Assembly: GCA_037443105.1 (NCBI GenBank)
Contig: JBBIOZ010000035.1
Span: 1-16,405, forward strand
Direction of reading: 5' to 3'
Origin: JAWCLZ01 sp037443105
Lineage (GTDB): Archaea > Halobacteriota > JAWCLZ01
Length of the DNA: 16,405 nucleotides
Below, in pieces: positions 1-6,342 of the stretch. The position numbers and the translations under genes were made by a program. How positions within the stretch are numbered: the stretch's first letter is position 1; each line of letters begins with the position of its first letter. The notes under the pieces are model-generated. The model saw nothing but the letters and a program-made list of their open reading frames with translations. It did no database searches and was not told where the DNA came from.

Positions 1-890
1 ACGCTTTTAGCCTCTTCTGTTCCAGTATTTTTGATCCTGAGTTTTAATGCAATGTTTTTGTCGCCTTGAGCCAGCTCCGGTTTGCTTGTTTCAATGCTTT
101 CCACTTCAAATAGCGGTGTTGACTTGACATTGAGCTCAAATTGCAGCGTTTTATTTTTATATTCAATATTATTTTTTTCTTTATATCTTATGATTAAGTC
201 AGTCAAATAGCTCCCTGGAGGGAGAGTTTTATCCACATCTATATAGAAGATGGCGTTCTTGGATGAATGCGCTTCAATGGTGCCTAAATTTGCCTTGTAA
301 GAATAGCTCTGGCTTGGCTTAAAACCCTCTTTTAAAATTAACTCAGCAACCACCATCTCAGCTCTTCCAGATCCTATATTCTGAATCTCGATTGTTAGCT
401 TTGCGTTCTCTGTATCTGGAATCAAATTTAAAGGCGAACTTTGAATTAAACCTATAGCGAAGTCAGGTGTTTCAGATTTCACATAAATTCTAAGCTTTGC
501 AGTGGTCCAGTCTGAGTCTTTGGATTTAAATTTAAAAATGAGCTCATTCCAGCCTTCAATTGCATCTTGAGCCACTCTAACTTGATAATCTACAATCGCG
601 ACTTCCTGTGCAGGCAGCCTGCCAATTGTCCTAGTATCAATTTCATTTGGATCGAGCGAGAATGGATAGGCTGATTCCAATTTGCAGACAACATCTTCAA
701 CCTCCCAGTTGCCGATGTTCTCCACCTTTATCCACAACTTCAAATACTGCCCAGCGATAGCTGGATAGGGATCGTATCTCAACTGCTGCACTACAAGCGC
801 TCCACCTGGAGGGGTGTATAGAGCGCTCGAAGTTGATGCAATTAATGCCAAGCAGATTGCAATGATAAAAATTCTTTTAACTTCGCTCAC
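1..890 (-). CDS. Secreted S-layer-like / CARDB-type beta-domain protein, partial (C-terminus off the left edge)
   Basis: An open frame of about 296 codons begins at GTG 890 and is still open at base 1. The start is set by an AGGTGAT ribosome-binding sequence (about 894-900) just upstream; the ATG at 896 runs into TGA after two codons. Residues 1-23 form a signal peptide: basic K5-R6, hydrophobic core I7-I17, likely cleavage after S-S-A23. The mature part is beta-rich and repeats a motif of alternating hydrophobic residues followed by N-x-G, at N58-I-G60, N171-I-G173 and again (N-T-G) near residue 290. This is the pattern of CARDB/NEW3-type immunoglobulin-like modules in archaeal COG1361 'S-layer domain' proteins. 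I infer an extracellular or cell-surface protein, possibly membrane-anchored by the unseen C-terminus. Exact function is unknown. The family call rests on pattern only. Confidence 0.75.
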   Translation of the reverse strand, partial: MSEVKRIFIIAICLALIASTSSALYTPPGGALVVQQLRYDPYPAIAGQYLKLWIKVENIGNWEVEDVVCKLESAYPFSLDPNEIDTRTIGRLPAQEVAIVDYQVRVAQDAIEGWNELIFKFKSKDSDWTTAKLRIYVKSETPDFAIGLIQSSPLNLIPDTENAKLTIEIQNIGSGRAEMVVAELILKEGFKPSQSYSYKANLGTIEAHSSKNAIFYIDVDKTLPPGSYLTDLIIRYKEKNNIEYKNKTLQFELNVKSTPLFEVESIETSKPELAQGDKNIALKLRIKNTGTEEAKS

Positions 891-909
891 AGCATCACCT
901 ATATCGAAT

Positions 910-954
910 CAATATAGTCTTTCCTATTGATATATAAAAATAGCGAAATTTCGC
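910..954 (-). promoter_or_regulatory. Promoter region of the S-layer-like gene with an adjacent 12-bp palindrome
   Basis: On the minus strand a TATA-like tract (TTTTTATATATC, about 928-940) lies some 40-50 bases before the GTG start at 890, which would place transcription start near 905-912 and leave a short leader carrying the ribosome-binding site. Directly upstream of this box is a perfect 12-bp palindrome GCGAAATTTCGC at 943-954. It could be a regulator site. It could equally be a weak hairpin ending the upstream zinc-ribbon gene, since it is followed by a T-rich stretch. Confidence 0.4.
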
Positions 955-959
955 AAGCT

Positions 960-1156
960 TTAGATGGGCAAAGGCATTTGAAGGGTTTTTTTAGTCCCTT
1001 CATTCATCCTTTGCGCAAGCCCTCTCTTCTTAATATTCTGAATATTATTGAAGCACGCAGGATTTATGCAGCCTGCGTAGCTATTCCAATGTGGATATAT
1101 GCGAAGCAACTCGCCGCATTCCGGGCATTTGGACCTAGCGATTATCTCATCCCCAT
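960..1156 (-). pseudogene. Small zinc-ribbon protein, reading frame broken near its start
   Basis: A minus-strand frame ending at TAA 960-962 encodes a convincing four-cysteine zinc ribbon: K-C-P-E-C-G, then about 16 residues later G-C-x4-C, followed by a basic tail. This resembles the C4 zinc fingers at topoisomerase I C-termini. No ATG, GTG or TTG lies in this frame between the upstream TAA (1176-1178) and the first cysteine. An ATG at 1156 sits immediately before a run of four G (1151-1154) in the wrong frame. One extra G there would give a start of M-G-D-E-I-I-A-R-S-K-C and a protein of about 65 residues. A TTTTAAG-like box at about 1176-1182 is placed correctly for a leaderless start at 1156. 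Either the gene carries a recent frameshift or the sequence has a homopolymer error. Confidence 0.5.
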
Positions 1157-1190
1157 CTCTTGCTTTTGAGATCTCTTAAAAGAAAAAGCT

Positions 1191-1239
1191 GTTGGTTGAA
1201 AAATATTAAGTAAAAAGTTGGTTGAAAAATATTAAGTAA
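1191..1239. repeat. Tandem direct repeat, 23-bp identical units spaced 26 bp apart
   Basis: Bases 1191-1213 and 1217-1239 are identical over 23 bp (both begin GTTGGTTGAAAAATATTAAG) and are separated by AAA. The second copy includes the last sense bases and the stop codon of the downstream purP (1232-1234), so the repeat looks like a small tandem duplication of that gene's 3' end. On the minus strand each copy carries a TTTTT run just past the stop, so the duplication also doubles a U-rich, archaeal-style termination signal. Confidence 0.85.
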
Positions 1240-2317
1240 GCACTTCTTGAATCCTTTTTTGCCTTAAAGCATCTTTAAGCTCCCTAGCTATTCTTCTACC
1301 CATATACATCTTTTCGCCATACTGTAGATACGCATAGGGCGATGTTCCAATTCCAACATTCGTTCCTGCAACAATTCGCGCTGAAATTTCAAATGTAAAA
1401 ATCTCCAATTTATCCGTTATAACAGTCTCCAAACAAAAAGGACCTATAATCCCGGGGGGAGAAATTTCCCTTGCTGTTTTCTGCACATTATCGCCTATTC
1501 TCATTAATTCAGGTAGGAGTGATTCTCGAAGTGTCAGTGGAATGTTTCCCACAACAGTGTATGTAGGATTAATTCCCACCTCAAGCTGTTCGCTAGCAGG
1601 TATCCTCCCTATGGTATCTACCGCGGACTCATAACGCCTGTCAACTCCAAAGAATTCTACCTCATCCCTCACTATCGAAGAAAAGTAATGGGGGTATACA
1701 TTGACGCCTAAGATATATTCTTGCAGATATATTTTATCAGCATCATCTCTGCTCAGCAGCTCGCGGTTAACCATTTGCTCAACCTTCCTGTGAAAAGATT
1801 TAGGCGAGCCGGCAAGAAAATAACCCTTCCCACCCTTGGCTCCTGGGAGTTTCGCTATAACTAGACGGTCAATTTCCTCTGGATTTTGAAACGTTTTTGG
1901 CAATCGAAGCCCGGCTTTCCTAAGCCATTTCTCCTGTTTCTCTCTCTTTGCTTCCCAGTGGAGTAACTGTCGATTTCCAAACATGGGCACGTGCAGCTCG
2001 TCAATTAATTGCTCTGTGCTTAGATACGCTGTGAATGATCCATGGGGGACGATCACGGTGCTTAATTTTTTAAGTTTTTCCTGCACCTCTTCCTTCAGCA
2101 GTTCGTGGAATTCTCTCACCAAAATAATTTCATCTGCGACTGGAAACTTCTTATAAACTATAGCATCGCTTTCTTTGCATATGCATACAGTTTTAAAGCC
2201 CTCTTCTTTTGCTCCCTTGAAAATATTTAAAGCCGTATGGGAGCCAATTGTGCCTATAGATAGCTTTTTCAAGTTGTACTTGCTTAATATTTCACCTATA
2301 TCTCCCTTGGTAATCAT
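1232..2317 (-). CDS. purP: PurP: formate-dependent FAICAR synthetase (ATP-grasp), canonical copy
   Basis: This enzyme ligates formate to AICAR using ATP to give FAICAR, the archaeal replacement for the folate-dependent step of purine synthesis. The 361-residue length is normal. Recognisable PurP features are the N-terminal I-G-S-H-T-A-L-x6-G-A-K-x-E-G-F segment (about 24-41), PHGSF (91-95), the glycine-rich ATP-grasp loop GAKGGKGYF (159-167), EYILG (200-204), the segment F-G-V-D-R-R-Y-E (223-230) and the C-terminal EISARIVAGTN (310-320). The ATG at 2317 overlaps the stop of the preceding purP by four bases (ATGA), so it is translated from the purC-purP-purP transcript. Of the two copies this one keeps the expected nucleotide-binding loop and is the more likely true FAICAR synthetase. 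Confidence 0.92.
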   Translation of the reverse strand: MITKGDIGEILSKYNLKKLSIGTIGSHTALNIFKGAKEEGFKTVCICKESDAIVYKKFPVADEIILVREFHELLKEEVQEKLKKLSTVIVPHGSFTAYLSTEQLIDELHVPMFGNRQLLHWEAKREKQEKWLRKAGLRLPKTFQNPEEIDRLVIAKLPGAKGGKGYFLAGSPKSFHRKVEQMVNRELLSRDDADKIYLQEYILGVNVYPHYFSSIVRDEVEFFGVDRRYESAVDTIGRIPASEQLEVGINPTYTVVGNIPLTLRESLLPELMRIGDNVQKTAREISPPGIIGPFCLETVITDKLEIFTFEISARIVAGTNVGIGTSPYAYLQYGEKMYMGRRIARELKDALRQKRIQEVLT

Positions 2318-3414
2318 GTCAAAATATCCTCAAGCCTATTTTCCTCAATAGCGCGCTTTATTTCCATGGCAACTCTCCTTCCCGTACCAATTTCCATTCC
2401 ATATTTATATTTCATATAGGGTGATGTTGGTTCCAAGCAAGGGCAGCCTGGTACTCTAGCGCTGACATCAAAAACATAGAATTCTAACTCCTTGGTTATG
2501 GCTCCCTGTAAGGCAAATAACCCAATCATCCCGGGAGGGTACTCTTTTTTGCATGTTTCAACAAAGCGCTCGCCAGCATCAAATATTCTCTCTAACTGGC
2601 TCTCCCGCATGGTTACGCCAAAATGTCCTATTTCAATGTTTTGAGTTGCAATTCCAAGTTCCAGCTGTTCTGATGCTGGTAAATCTAAAACTCCATCCAA
2701 GTCTGTCTGTATTCTCTTATCGAATCCTAGAAAGTCTAACTCACCGGTTAACGGTGACCAGAAAAAATTTGCATTAAACTTTGCCCCAATAACATACTCT
2801 TCTATAAGGGCTTTTTCCAAAGCCTCTGGACTGATTATCCCCCTTCTGATTCGCTCCTCGGCCTTTTTCTCAAACTCGCTTGGGGATGAGGCGTAAAAGA
2901 AGGCTCTTTCAATTGCACGCTTTTTTTCAGGAACTTTAACTATGGTTAAGCGGTCTATCTCCTTATAGGACTTGAAAATTTTAGGCGTGGGTATACCGGC
3001 TTTTTGAAGCAAATAATATTGATTTTTAGGCGCATTCCTCTCCTCAATTTTTAGCATATGTCTGTTTCCCATCAAGGGCACGGAGAACTTTTCTTCTATG
3101 TTCTCATAGCCCACATAAACTGAAAAAGACCGGTTAGGTACAAAAACAGTGCATAGTTCTCTGAGTTTTTGCAGGTTTTCCTCACGTATGATGTCTGCAA
3201 ATTTATCCAGCAGGAGTACGTGGTCGAATAGGTTGCCATAATATTTTGTATAGGTTTTCTCACGCCCTTTTTGGCATACCACCACAGTTTCAAAGCCCTC
3301 CTGCTTAGCACCAAAAGCTATTTCAAGAGCGGAATGTGAACCTAAAACACCTATCCTAACTTTGCGTTTATCGTAATCTGAGATTATCCTTTTAACTTCA
3401 TCTCTATCAATCAT
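2314..3414 (-). CDS. PurP-family ATP-grasp paralogue, diverged nucleotide loop
   Basis: A 366-residue relative of the next gene, aligning over its whole length: I-G-V-L-G-S-H-S-A-L-E-I-A-F-G-A-K-Q-E-G-F (21-41) matches, as do L-P-A-S-E-Q-L-E-L-G-I (245-255), M-R-E-S (269-272) and the C-terminal D-V-S-A-R-V (316-321). At the position of the glycine-rich loop of the canonical copy it has instead K-V-P-E-K-K-R-A-I-E-R-A-F-F (160-173), without the G-G-K-G. PNRSF (93-97) replaces PHGSF, and PGCPCLEPTSP (322-332) replaces the V-A-G-T-N stretch. Many archaea carry a second PurP of unproven role. This copy may have another substrate, be a non-catalytic partner, or bind ATP differently. It overlaps purC by four bases upstream and the canonical purP by four downstream, which ties it to purine synthesis. 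Confidence 0.85.
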   Translation of the reverse strand: MIDRDEVKRIISDYDKRKVRIGVLGSHSALEIAFGAKQEGFETVVVCQKGREKTYTKYYGNLFDHVLLLDKFADIIREENLQKLRELCTVFVPNRSFSVYVGYENIEEKFSVPLMGNRHMLKIEERNAPKNQYYLLQKAGIPTPKIFKSYKEIDRLTIVKVPEKKRAIERAFFYASSPSEFEKKAEERIRRGIISPEALEKALIEEYVIGAKFNANFFWSPLTGELDFLGFDKRIQTDLDGVLDLPASEQLELGIATQNIEIGHFGVTMRESQLERIFDAGERFVETCKKEYPPGMIGLFALQGAITKELEFYVFDVSARVPGCPCLEPTSPYMKYKYGMEIGTGRRVAMEIKRAIEENRLEDILT

Positions 3415-4469
3415 TCTTTCCTCTCCAAATAATCCCTGTATTTCTTTACAATTTCTGCAAGATTTGGCACATCAAATAGTTTCCGATTTGTAAGTGCATT
3501 TGCAGCCGCCATATACATCTCGCTTATGATAATTTTTAGTTCAGCATCCAGTTTTGGAGGCTTTAGCGTGCAGAGGTTTTTCCATTCCACTACTCCCTTA
3601 TCCTTAGCCAAGCGTTTGGCCTCCTCCACATTTTTGCACCATTCTGTTTTCTTATAGAATTGCCTAGCGATTTCCTTGCTAACGTGGAGCCCATTATAGG
3701 TGAATCTGCACTCGTCAAGTGTGCCAGTGACATCCACCACTAAGAGCCTCCTCAGGGGGTCAAAGGCCAATTCGATTTTTCCATCTTCGTTTTCTAGACC
3801 TGCTTTTGCAGCAATCTCTGTTACTGTTTCATCAACTTTCAAGAGCAAGCTTTTGATCTCTTCCAATTCTTCATCTGTCAAGCCTGCGATCTTTTGAGCC
3901 TCTGCCCAAGAAAGATATCTATCGCCTTCTTCAAGTTTCGTGCTTACCTCGAACATAGGCCTCTTAAGCCTTTCACCAAGCTTAAGGTAACGTTCCAGCC
4001 CAAGCTCTTCAAGTGTTGCTAGGCCCTGTTCAAGTCTTTTAAAAACCGATGAACCCTCTGGAAGTCTATTTCTATAGATTATCTCGAGAGGGATCAGGAA
4101 GTTCCTTAGATTTGGCGTATACATGCTGTAGTCATATCTTAGTTTTCCATCTTCAATGCAAGCCTTGGGTCTATAAACGTTTACTAGGTCGATCTCCATA
4201 ACATTGGAAGGTTGTTTTAATTCGTTGAAACGTATAACACGTCCAGCTGAGTCGACTAATCCACGGTAATGCGTCCTGATGGCTTTCTCCTCGAGTTTTT
4301 CAAAGCAATAAGCTCCCATGAGGCATAGAGCTGCGCCCTTCCCTTCTATGCAGTCTGGCATCTCCCCCCAGTCGAAAATCGAATAGCGATCTGAGAAGTG
4401 GAATCGCGCTATACCCATTTTTTCCTTTTCTGGTTTTTTTATGACCTCCAAATCCTTTACGCTTCCCAT
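3411..4469 (-). CDS. purC: PurC: SAICAR synthetase, archaeal long form
   Basis: Phosphoribosylaminoimidazole-succinocarboxamide synthase joins CAIR and aspartate with ATP to give SAICAR. The signature FSDRYSIFDWGEMPD lies at residues 25-39, followed by G-K-G-x-A-L-C (43-49) and R-T-H-Y-R-G (65-70). The central S-T-K-L-E-E-G-D-R-Y-L-S segment and the later D-V-T-G-T-L-D-E-C-R-F segment are the usual PurC substrate-binding regions. At 352 residues it is longer than bacterial PurC (about 240) and fits the extended archaeal type. The ATG at 4469 is preceded by a GGAAAGG sequence at a suitable distance. It is first in a three-gene purine operon (4-base overlap with the next gene). Only 28 bases separate it from the tRNA upstream, so it may be read through from the tRNA promoter. 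Confidence 0.95.
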   Translation of the reverse strand: MGSVKDLEVIKKPEKEKMGIARFHFSDRYSIFDWGEMPDCIEGKGAALCLMGAYCFEKLEEKAIRTHYRGLVDSAGRVIRFNELKQPSNVMEIDLVNVYRPKACIEDGKLRYDYSMYTPNLRNFLIPLEIIYRNRLPEGSSVFKRLEQGLATLEELGLERYLKLGERLKRPMFEVSTKLEEGDRYLSWAEAQKIAGLTDEELEEIKSLLLKVDETVTEIAAKAGLENEDGKIELAFDPLRRLLVVDVTGTLDECRFTYNGLHVSKEIARQFYKKTEWCKNVEEAKRLAKDKGVVEWKNLCTLKPPKLDAELKIIISEMYMAAANALTNRKLFDVPNLAEIVKKYRDYLERKE

Positions 4470-4497
4470 CTTTAACCTTTCCTTAGATTTAGATTTA

Positions 4498-4583
4498 AGC
4501 CTCGGGCGAGATTTGAACTCGCGACCTGCTGATTTCTTGCTATGCTACAAGTCAGCCGCTCTACCGGGCTAAGCCACCGAGGC
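4498..4583 (-). tRNA. tRNA-Thr (anticodon UGU) with a 12-nt intron
   Basis: On the minus strand GCCTCGG (4577-4583) pairs perfectly with CCGAGGC (4499-4505). The D arm (GCTT/GAGC with GG in the loop), anticodon stem GCTGA/TCAGC and T arm GCGAG-TTCAAAT-CTCGC all fold. The anticodon-stem loop is 19 nt rather than 7, so it holds a 12-nt intron. After removal the loop is CTTGTAA, giving anticodon UGU at 4547-4549, for threonine. The discriminator base (4498) is U, as is usual for archaeal tRNA-Thr. CCA is not encoded. It lies between cysS and purC, same strand. Confidence 0.93.
4534..4545 (-). other. tRNA intron (12 nt) at canonical position 37/38
   Basis: The intron reads GCATAGCAAGAA on the minus strand. 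CTTG (tRNA positions 32-35) can pair with CAAG inside the intron. That leaves a 3-nt bulge TAG on the 5' side and AAA on the 3' side, flanking the 4-bp helix as in an archaeal bulge-helix-bulge. Cutting each bulge between its second and third base gives exactly positions 37 and 38. The inner helix is missing (the remaining loop is only 5 nt), so this is a relaxed, near-minimal splicing motif. Confidence 0.8.
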
Positions 4584-4605
4584 ACTTTTCTTATTTTTTT
4601 ACTTT

Positions 4606-4614
4606 GATTTAAAG
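4606..4614 (-). promoter_or_regulatory. Box A (TATA) promoter element of tRNA-Thr
   Basis: CTTTAAATC on the minus strand lies 23-31 bases upstream of the first base of the tRNA, the standard spacing for an archaeal TATA box. It covers the stop codon of cysS (4609-4611), so the tRNA has its own promoter embedded in the end of the preceding gene. Confidence 0.65.
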
Positions 4615-6039
4615 TTTCTCCTCCTTTGATTTCATATACCATCTGGAACCTGAAGGAATATCTTCAATAATTACGCCTATATCTCTCAATCTATCTCTAA
4701 TTTTATCAGCTGTTTCCCAGTCCTTTCTATTTCTCGCTTCCTGCCTTATTTCCATTAAAAGTTCAATTAAGTCTTTAATCATCCTAGCTTCTGGTTCTAC
4801 TCTTTCGATGGGCTTGTTAAACAAGTTTAATATTCCTCCAAGCTCTCTATATGTTTTTATTATCTCATCCGCTAGGTTTTTATTTATCTCACCGTGCTTC
4901 GCTAGGAATTTATTTATCTCCCCAGTTAATTTAAATAGGCTTGCGAGTGCTTTAACTGTGTCGAAGTCGTTATCCATACTTTCTATGAATTCTTCTCTTG
5001 CAGCTTTGATTTGCAATTGCAGTTCACGCTCAGCCTCACTTATTTCCTTCTCTCTTGCTTGCGAAAGAACGCGTTTCAAAGTTCCATAGATTTTTTCCAA
5101 GCTTGCCTTTGCTTGTTCGAGCTTGGCATAATCAAAATCAATAGGGCTTCGATAGTGAGCTGAGGCGAAGAAAAGCCTTATTACTTCGGCATCATAAAGC
5201 TCAAGCAGATCTCTCAGCAAGATGAAGTTGCCGAGTGACTTGGACATTTTCTTGCCTGCAACGCGTAAAAAGCCTGTGTGAACCCAGAATCTCACAAATT
5301 GCTTTCCCAGCAGTGCTTCGGATTGAGCAATTTCATTTTCGTGATGGGGGAAAATTAAATCCACTGCTCCACCGTGAATATCAATTTCGCTGCCAAGGAA
5401 TTTGGAAGCCATCACTGAACATTCAATGTGCCAGCCAGGTCTGCCTCTTCCCCACGGACTATTAAAGCCAAAGTCATTTTCAACGCGCTTCCAGAGAGCG
5501 AAATCTGCGAAGTGGCGCTTTCTCTCATCGATTTCCACCCTCGCTCCTGCTTTTATCTGCTCCAGGGATAGCTTTGAAAGCTTGCCGTAGTCCTTTAACT
5601 TTGAAACATCGAAGTAAACATTTCCTTCTACTTCATAAGCAAAACCTTTTTCAATTAAAAGCTCAATTGCCTTGATTATATCTGGAATATTCTCCGTTAC
5701 CCTTGGATAGAGATCTGCCCTCGCAATTCCAACTATCTCTAAGTCTCTCAGACCTTCTTCGGTATATTTCTCAGCCAGCTTCAGTGGATGAATTCCAAGT
5801 TCTCTGGCTCGATTTATTATTTTATCATCCACATCGGTGATATTCTGAACATAGAAGACTTTGAAGCCTTTGAACTGCAAGTAGCGTCGAATGATATCAA
5901 AGGCAAGATAAGTTCTAGCGTGCCCAACGTGCACGTGGTCGTATACTGTTAATCCACAGACATACATCTTTACCTCTGCCTTTGAATTAAATTCTTCCAG
6001 TCGATTGCTCATTGTATTGAAAATCTTCAGTGCCATCAT
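4609..6039 (-). CDS. cysS: Cysteinyl-tRNA synthetase
   Basis: Class I synthetase that charges tRNA-Cys. Numbered from a TTG at 6054: the zinc-binding and active-site segment MYVCGLTVYDHVHVGH includes Cys33 and the HIGH-type HVGH (42-45). The second zinc region has G-W-H-I-E-C with Cys212 and P-H-H-E-N-E (236-241), and KMSKS is at 269-273. The length (476-481) is normal. A TTG at 6054 could extend the frame by five codons, but ATG 6039 or the adjacent ATG 6036 gives the usual short N-terminus M-A-L-K-I-F-N, so I chose 6039. The presence of CysS means this organism need not rely on the SepRS/SepCysS route for Cys-tRNA. Its stop overlaps the promoter of the downstream tRNA. Confidence 0.95.
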   Translation of the reverse strand: MMALKIFNTMSNRLEEFNSKAEVKMYVCGLTVYDHVHVGHARTYLAFDIIRRYLQFKGFKVFYVQNITDVDDKIINRARELGIHPLKLAEKYTEEGLRDLEIVGIARADLYPRVTENIPDIIKAIELLIEKGFAYEVEGNVYFDVSKLKDYGKLSKLSLEQIKAGARVEIDERKRHFADFALWKRVENDFGFNSPWGRGRPGWHIECSVMASKFLGSEIDIHGGAVDLIFPHHENEIAQSEALLGKQFVRFWVHTGFLRVAGKKMSKSLGNFILLRDLLELYDAEVIRLFFASAHYRSPIDFDYAKLEQAKASLEKIYGTLKRVLSQAREKEISEAERELQLQIKAAREEFIESMDNDFDTVKALASLFKLTGEINKFLAKHGEINKNLADEIIKTYRELGGILNLFNKPIERVEPEARMIKDLIELLMEIRQEARNRKDWETADKIRDRLRDIGVIIEDIPSGSRWYMKSKEEKL

Positions 6040-6143
6040 TTTTTGATTATTCAACTTTAACTTACTTAATCTTTCTCAACCGGATTTATGGTTAAGAAAA
6101 CCTTTTTTTGGGCTATAACTATAATTTGAATCAAGTGGTTCAA

Positions 6144-6329
6144 ATGAAAATCCTTAAGATCGAGGAGAAAGGTGGCACGAAATGCATGTATATTGCAGAA
6201 ATCACCTGCTATGAATGCAACAAAGTCTATGTCGCATATGGAGAATTTGGAGCTATGGATAGATATCGATACCCGCCCAAATGCCCCTACTGCTATCCAA
6301 ATGAAACAAAATATTGTGAAGAGAAATAG
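6144..6329 (+). CDS. Small four-cysteine (CxxC...CxxC) protein, function unknown
   Basis: From ATG 6144 the frame encodes 61 residues containing C-Y-E-C (22-25) and C-P-Y-C (48-51), the spacing of a rubredoxin-like or zinc-ribbon knuckle pair, with extra cysteines at 14 and 59. An in-frame TTG at 6108 would add 12 residues, but a CTATAACTATAA TATA-like element at about 6113-6124 sits about 25 bases before the ATG and favours a leaderless start at 6144. It lies between the divergent cysS and the convergent tgt (13-base gap to the tgt stop). I do not recognise a specific family. It is more credible than the opposite-strand frame at 6066-6356, whose sequence is hydrophobic and motif-free. Confidence 0.6.
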   Translation: MKILKIEEKGGTKCMYIAEITCYECNKVYVAYGEFGAMDRYRYPPKCPYCYPNETKYCEEK

Positions 6330-6342
6330 CATTAACGTGGGA

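Noticed and set aside
927..1169. Plus-strand 80-codon open frame
   Set aside because: The opposite strand of the same stretch encodes a four-cysteine zinc ribbon, and this frame has no recognisable domain.
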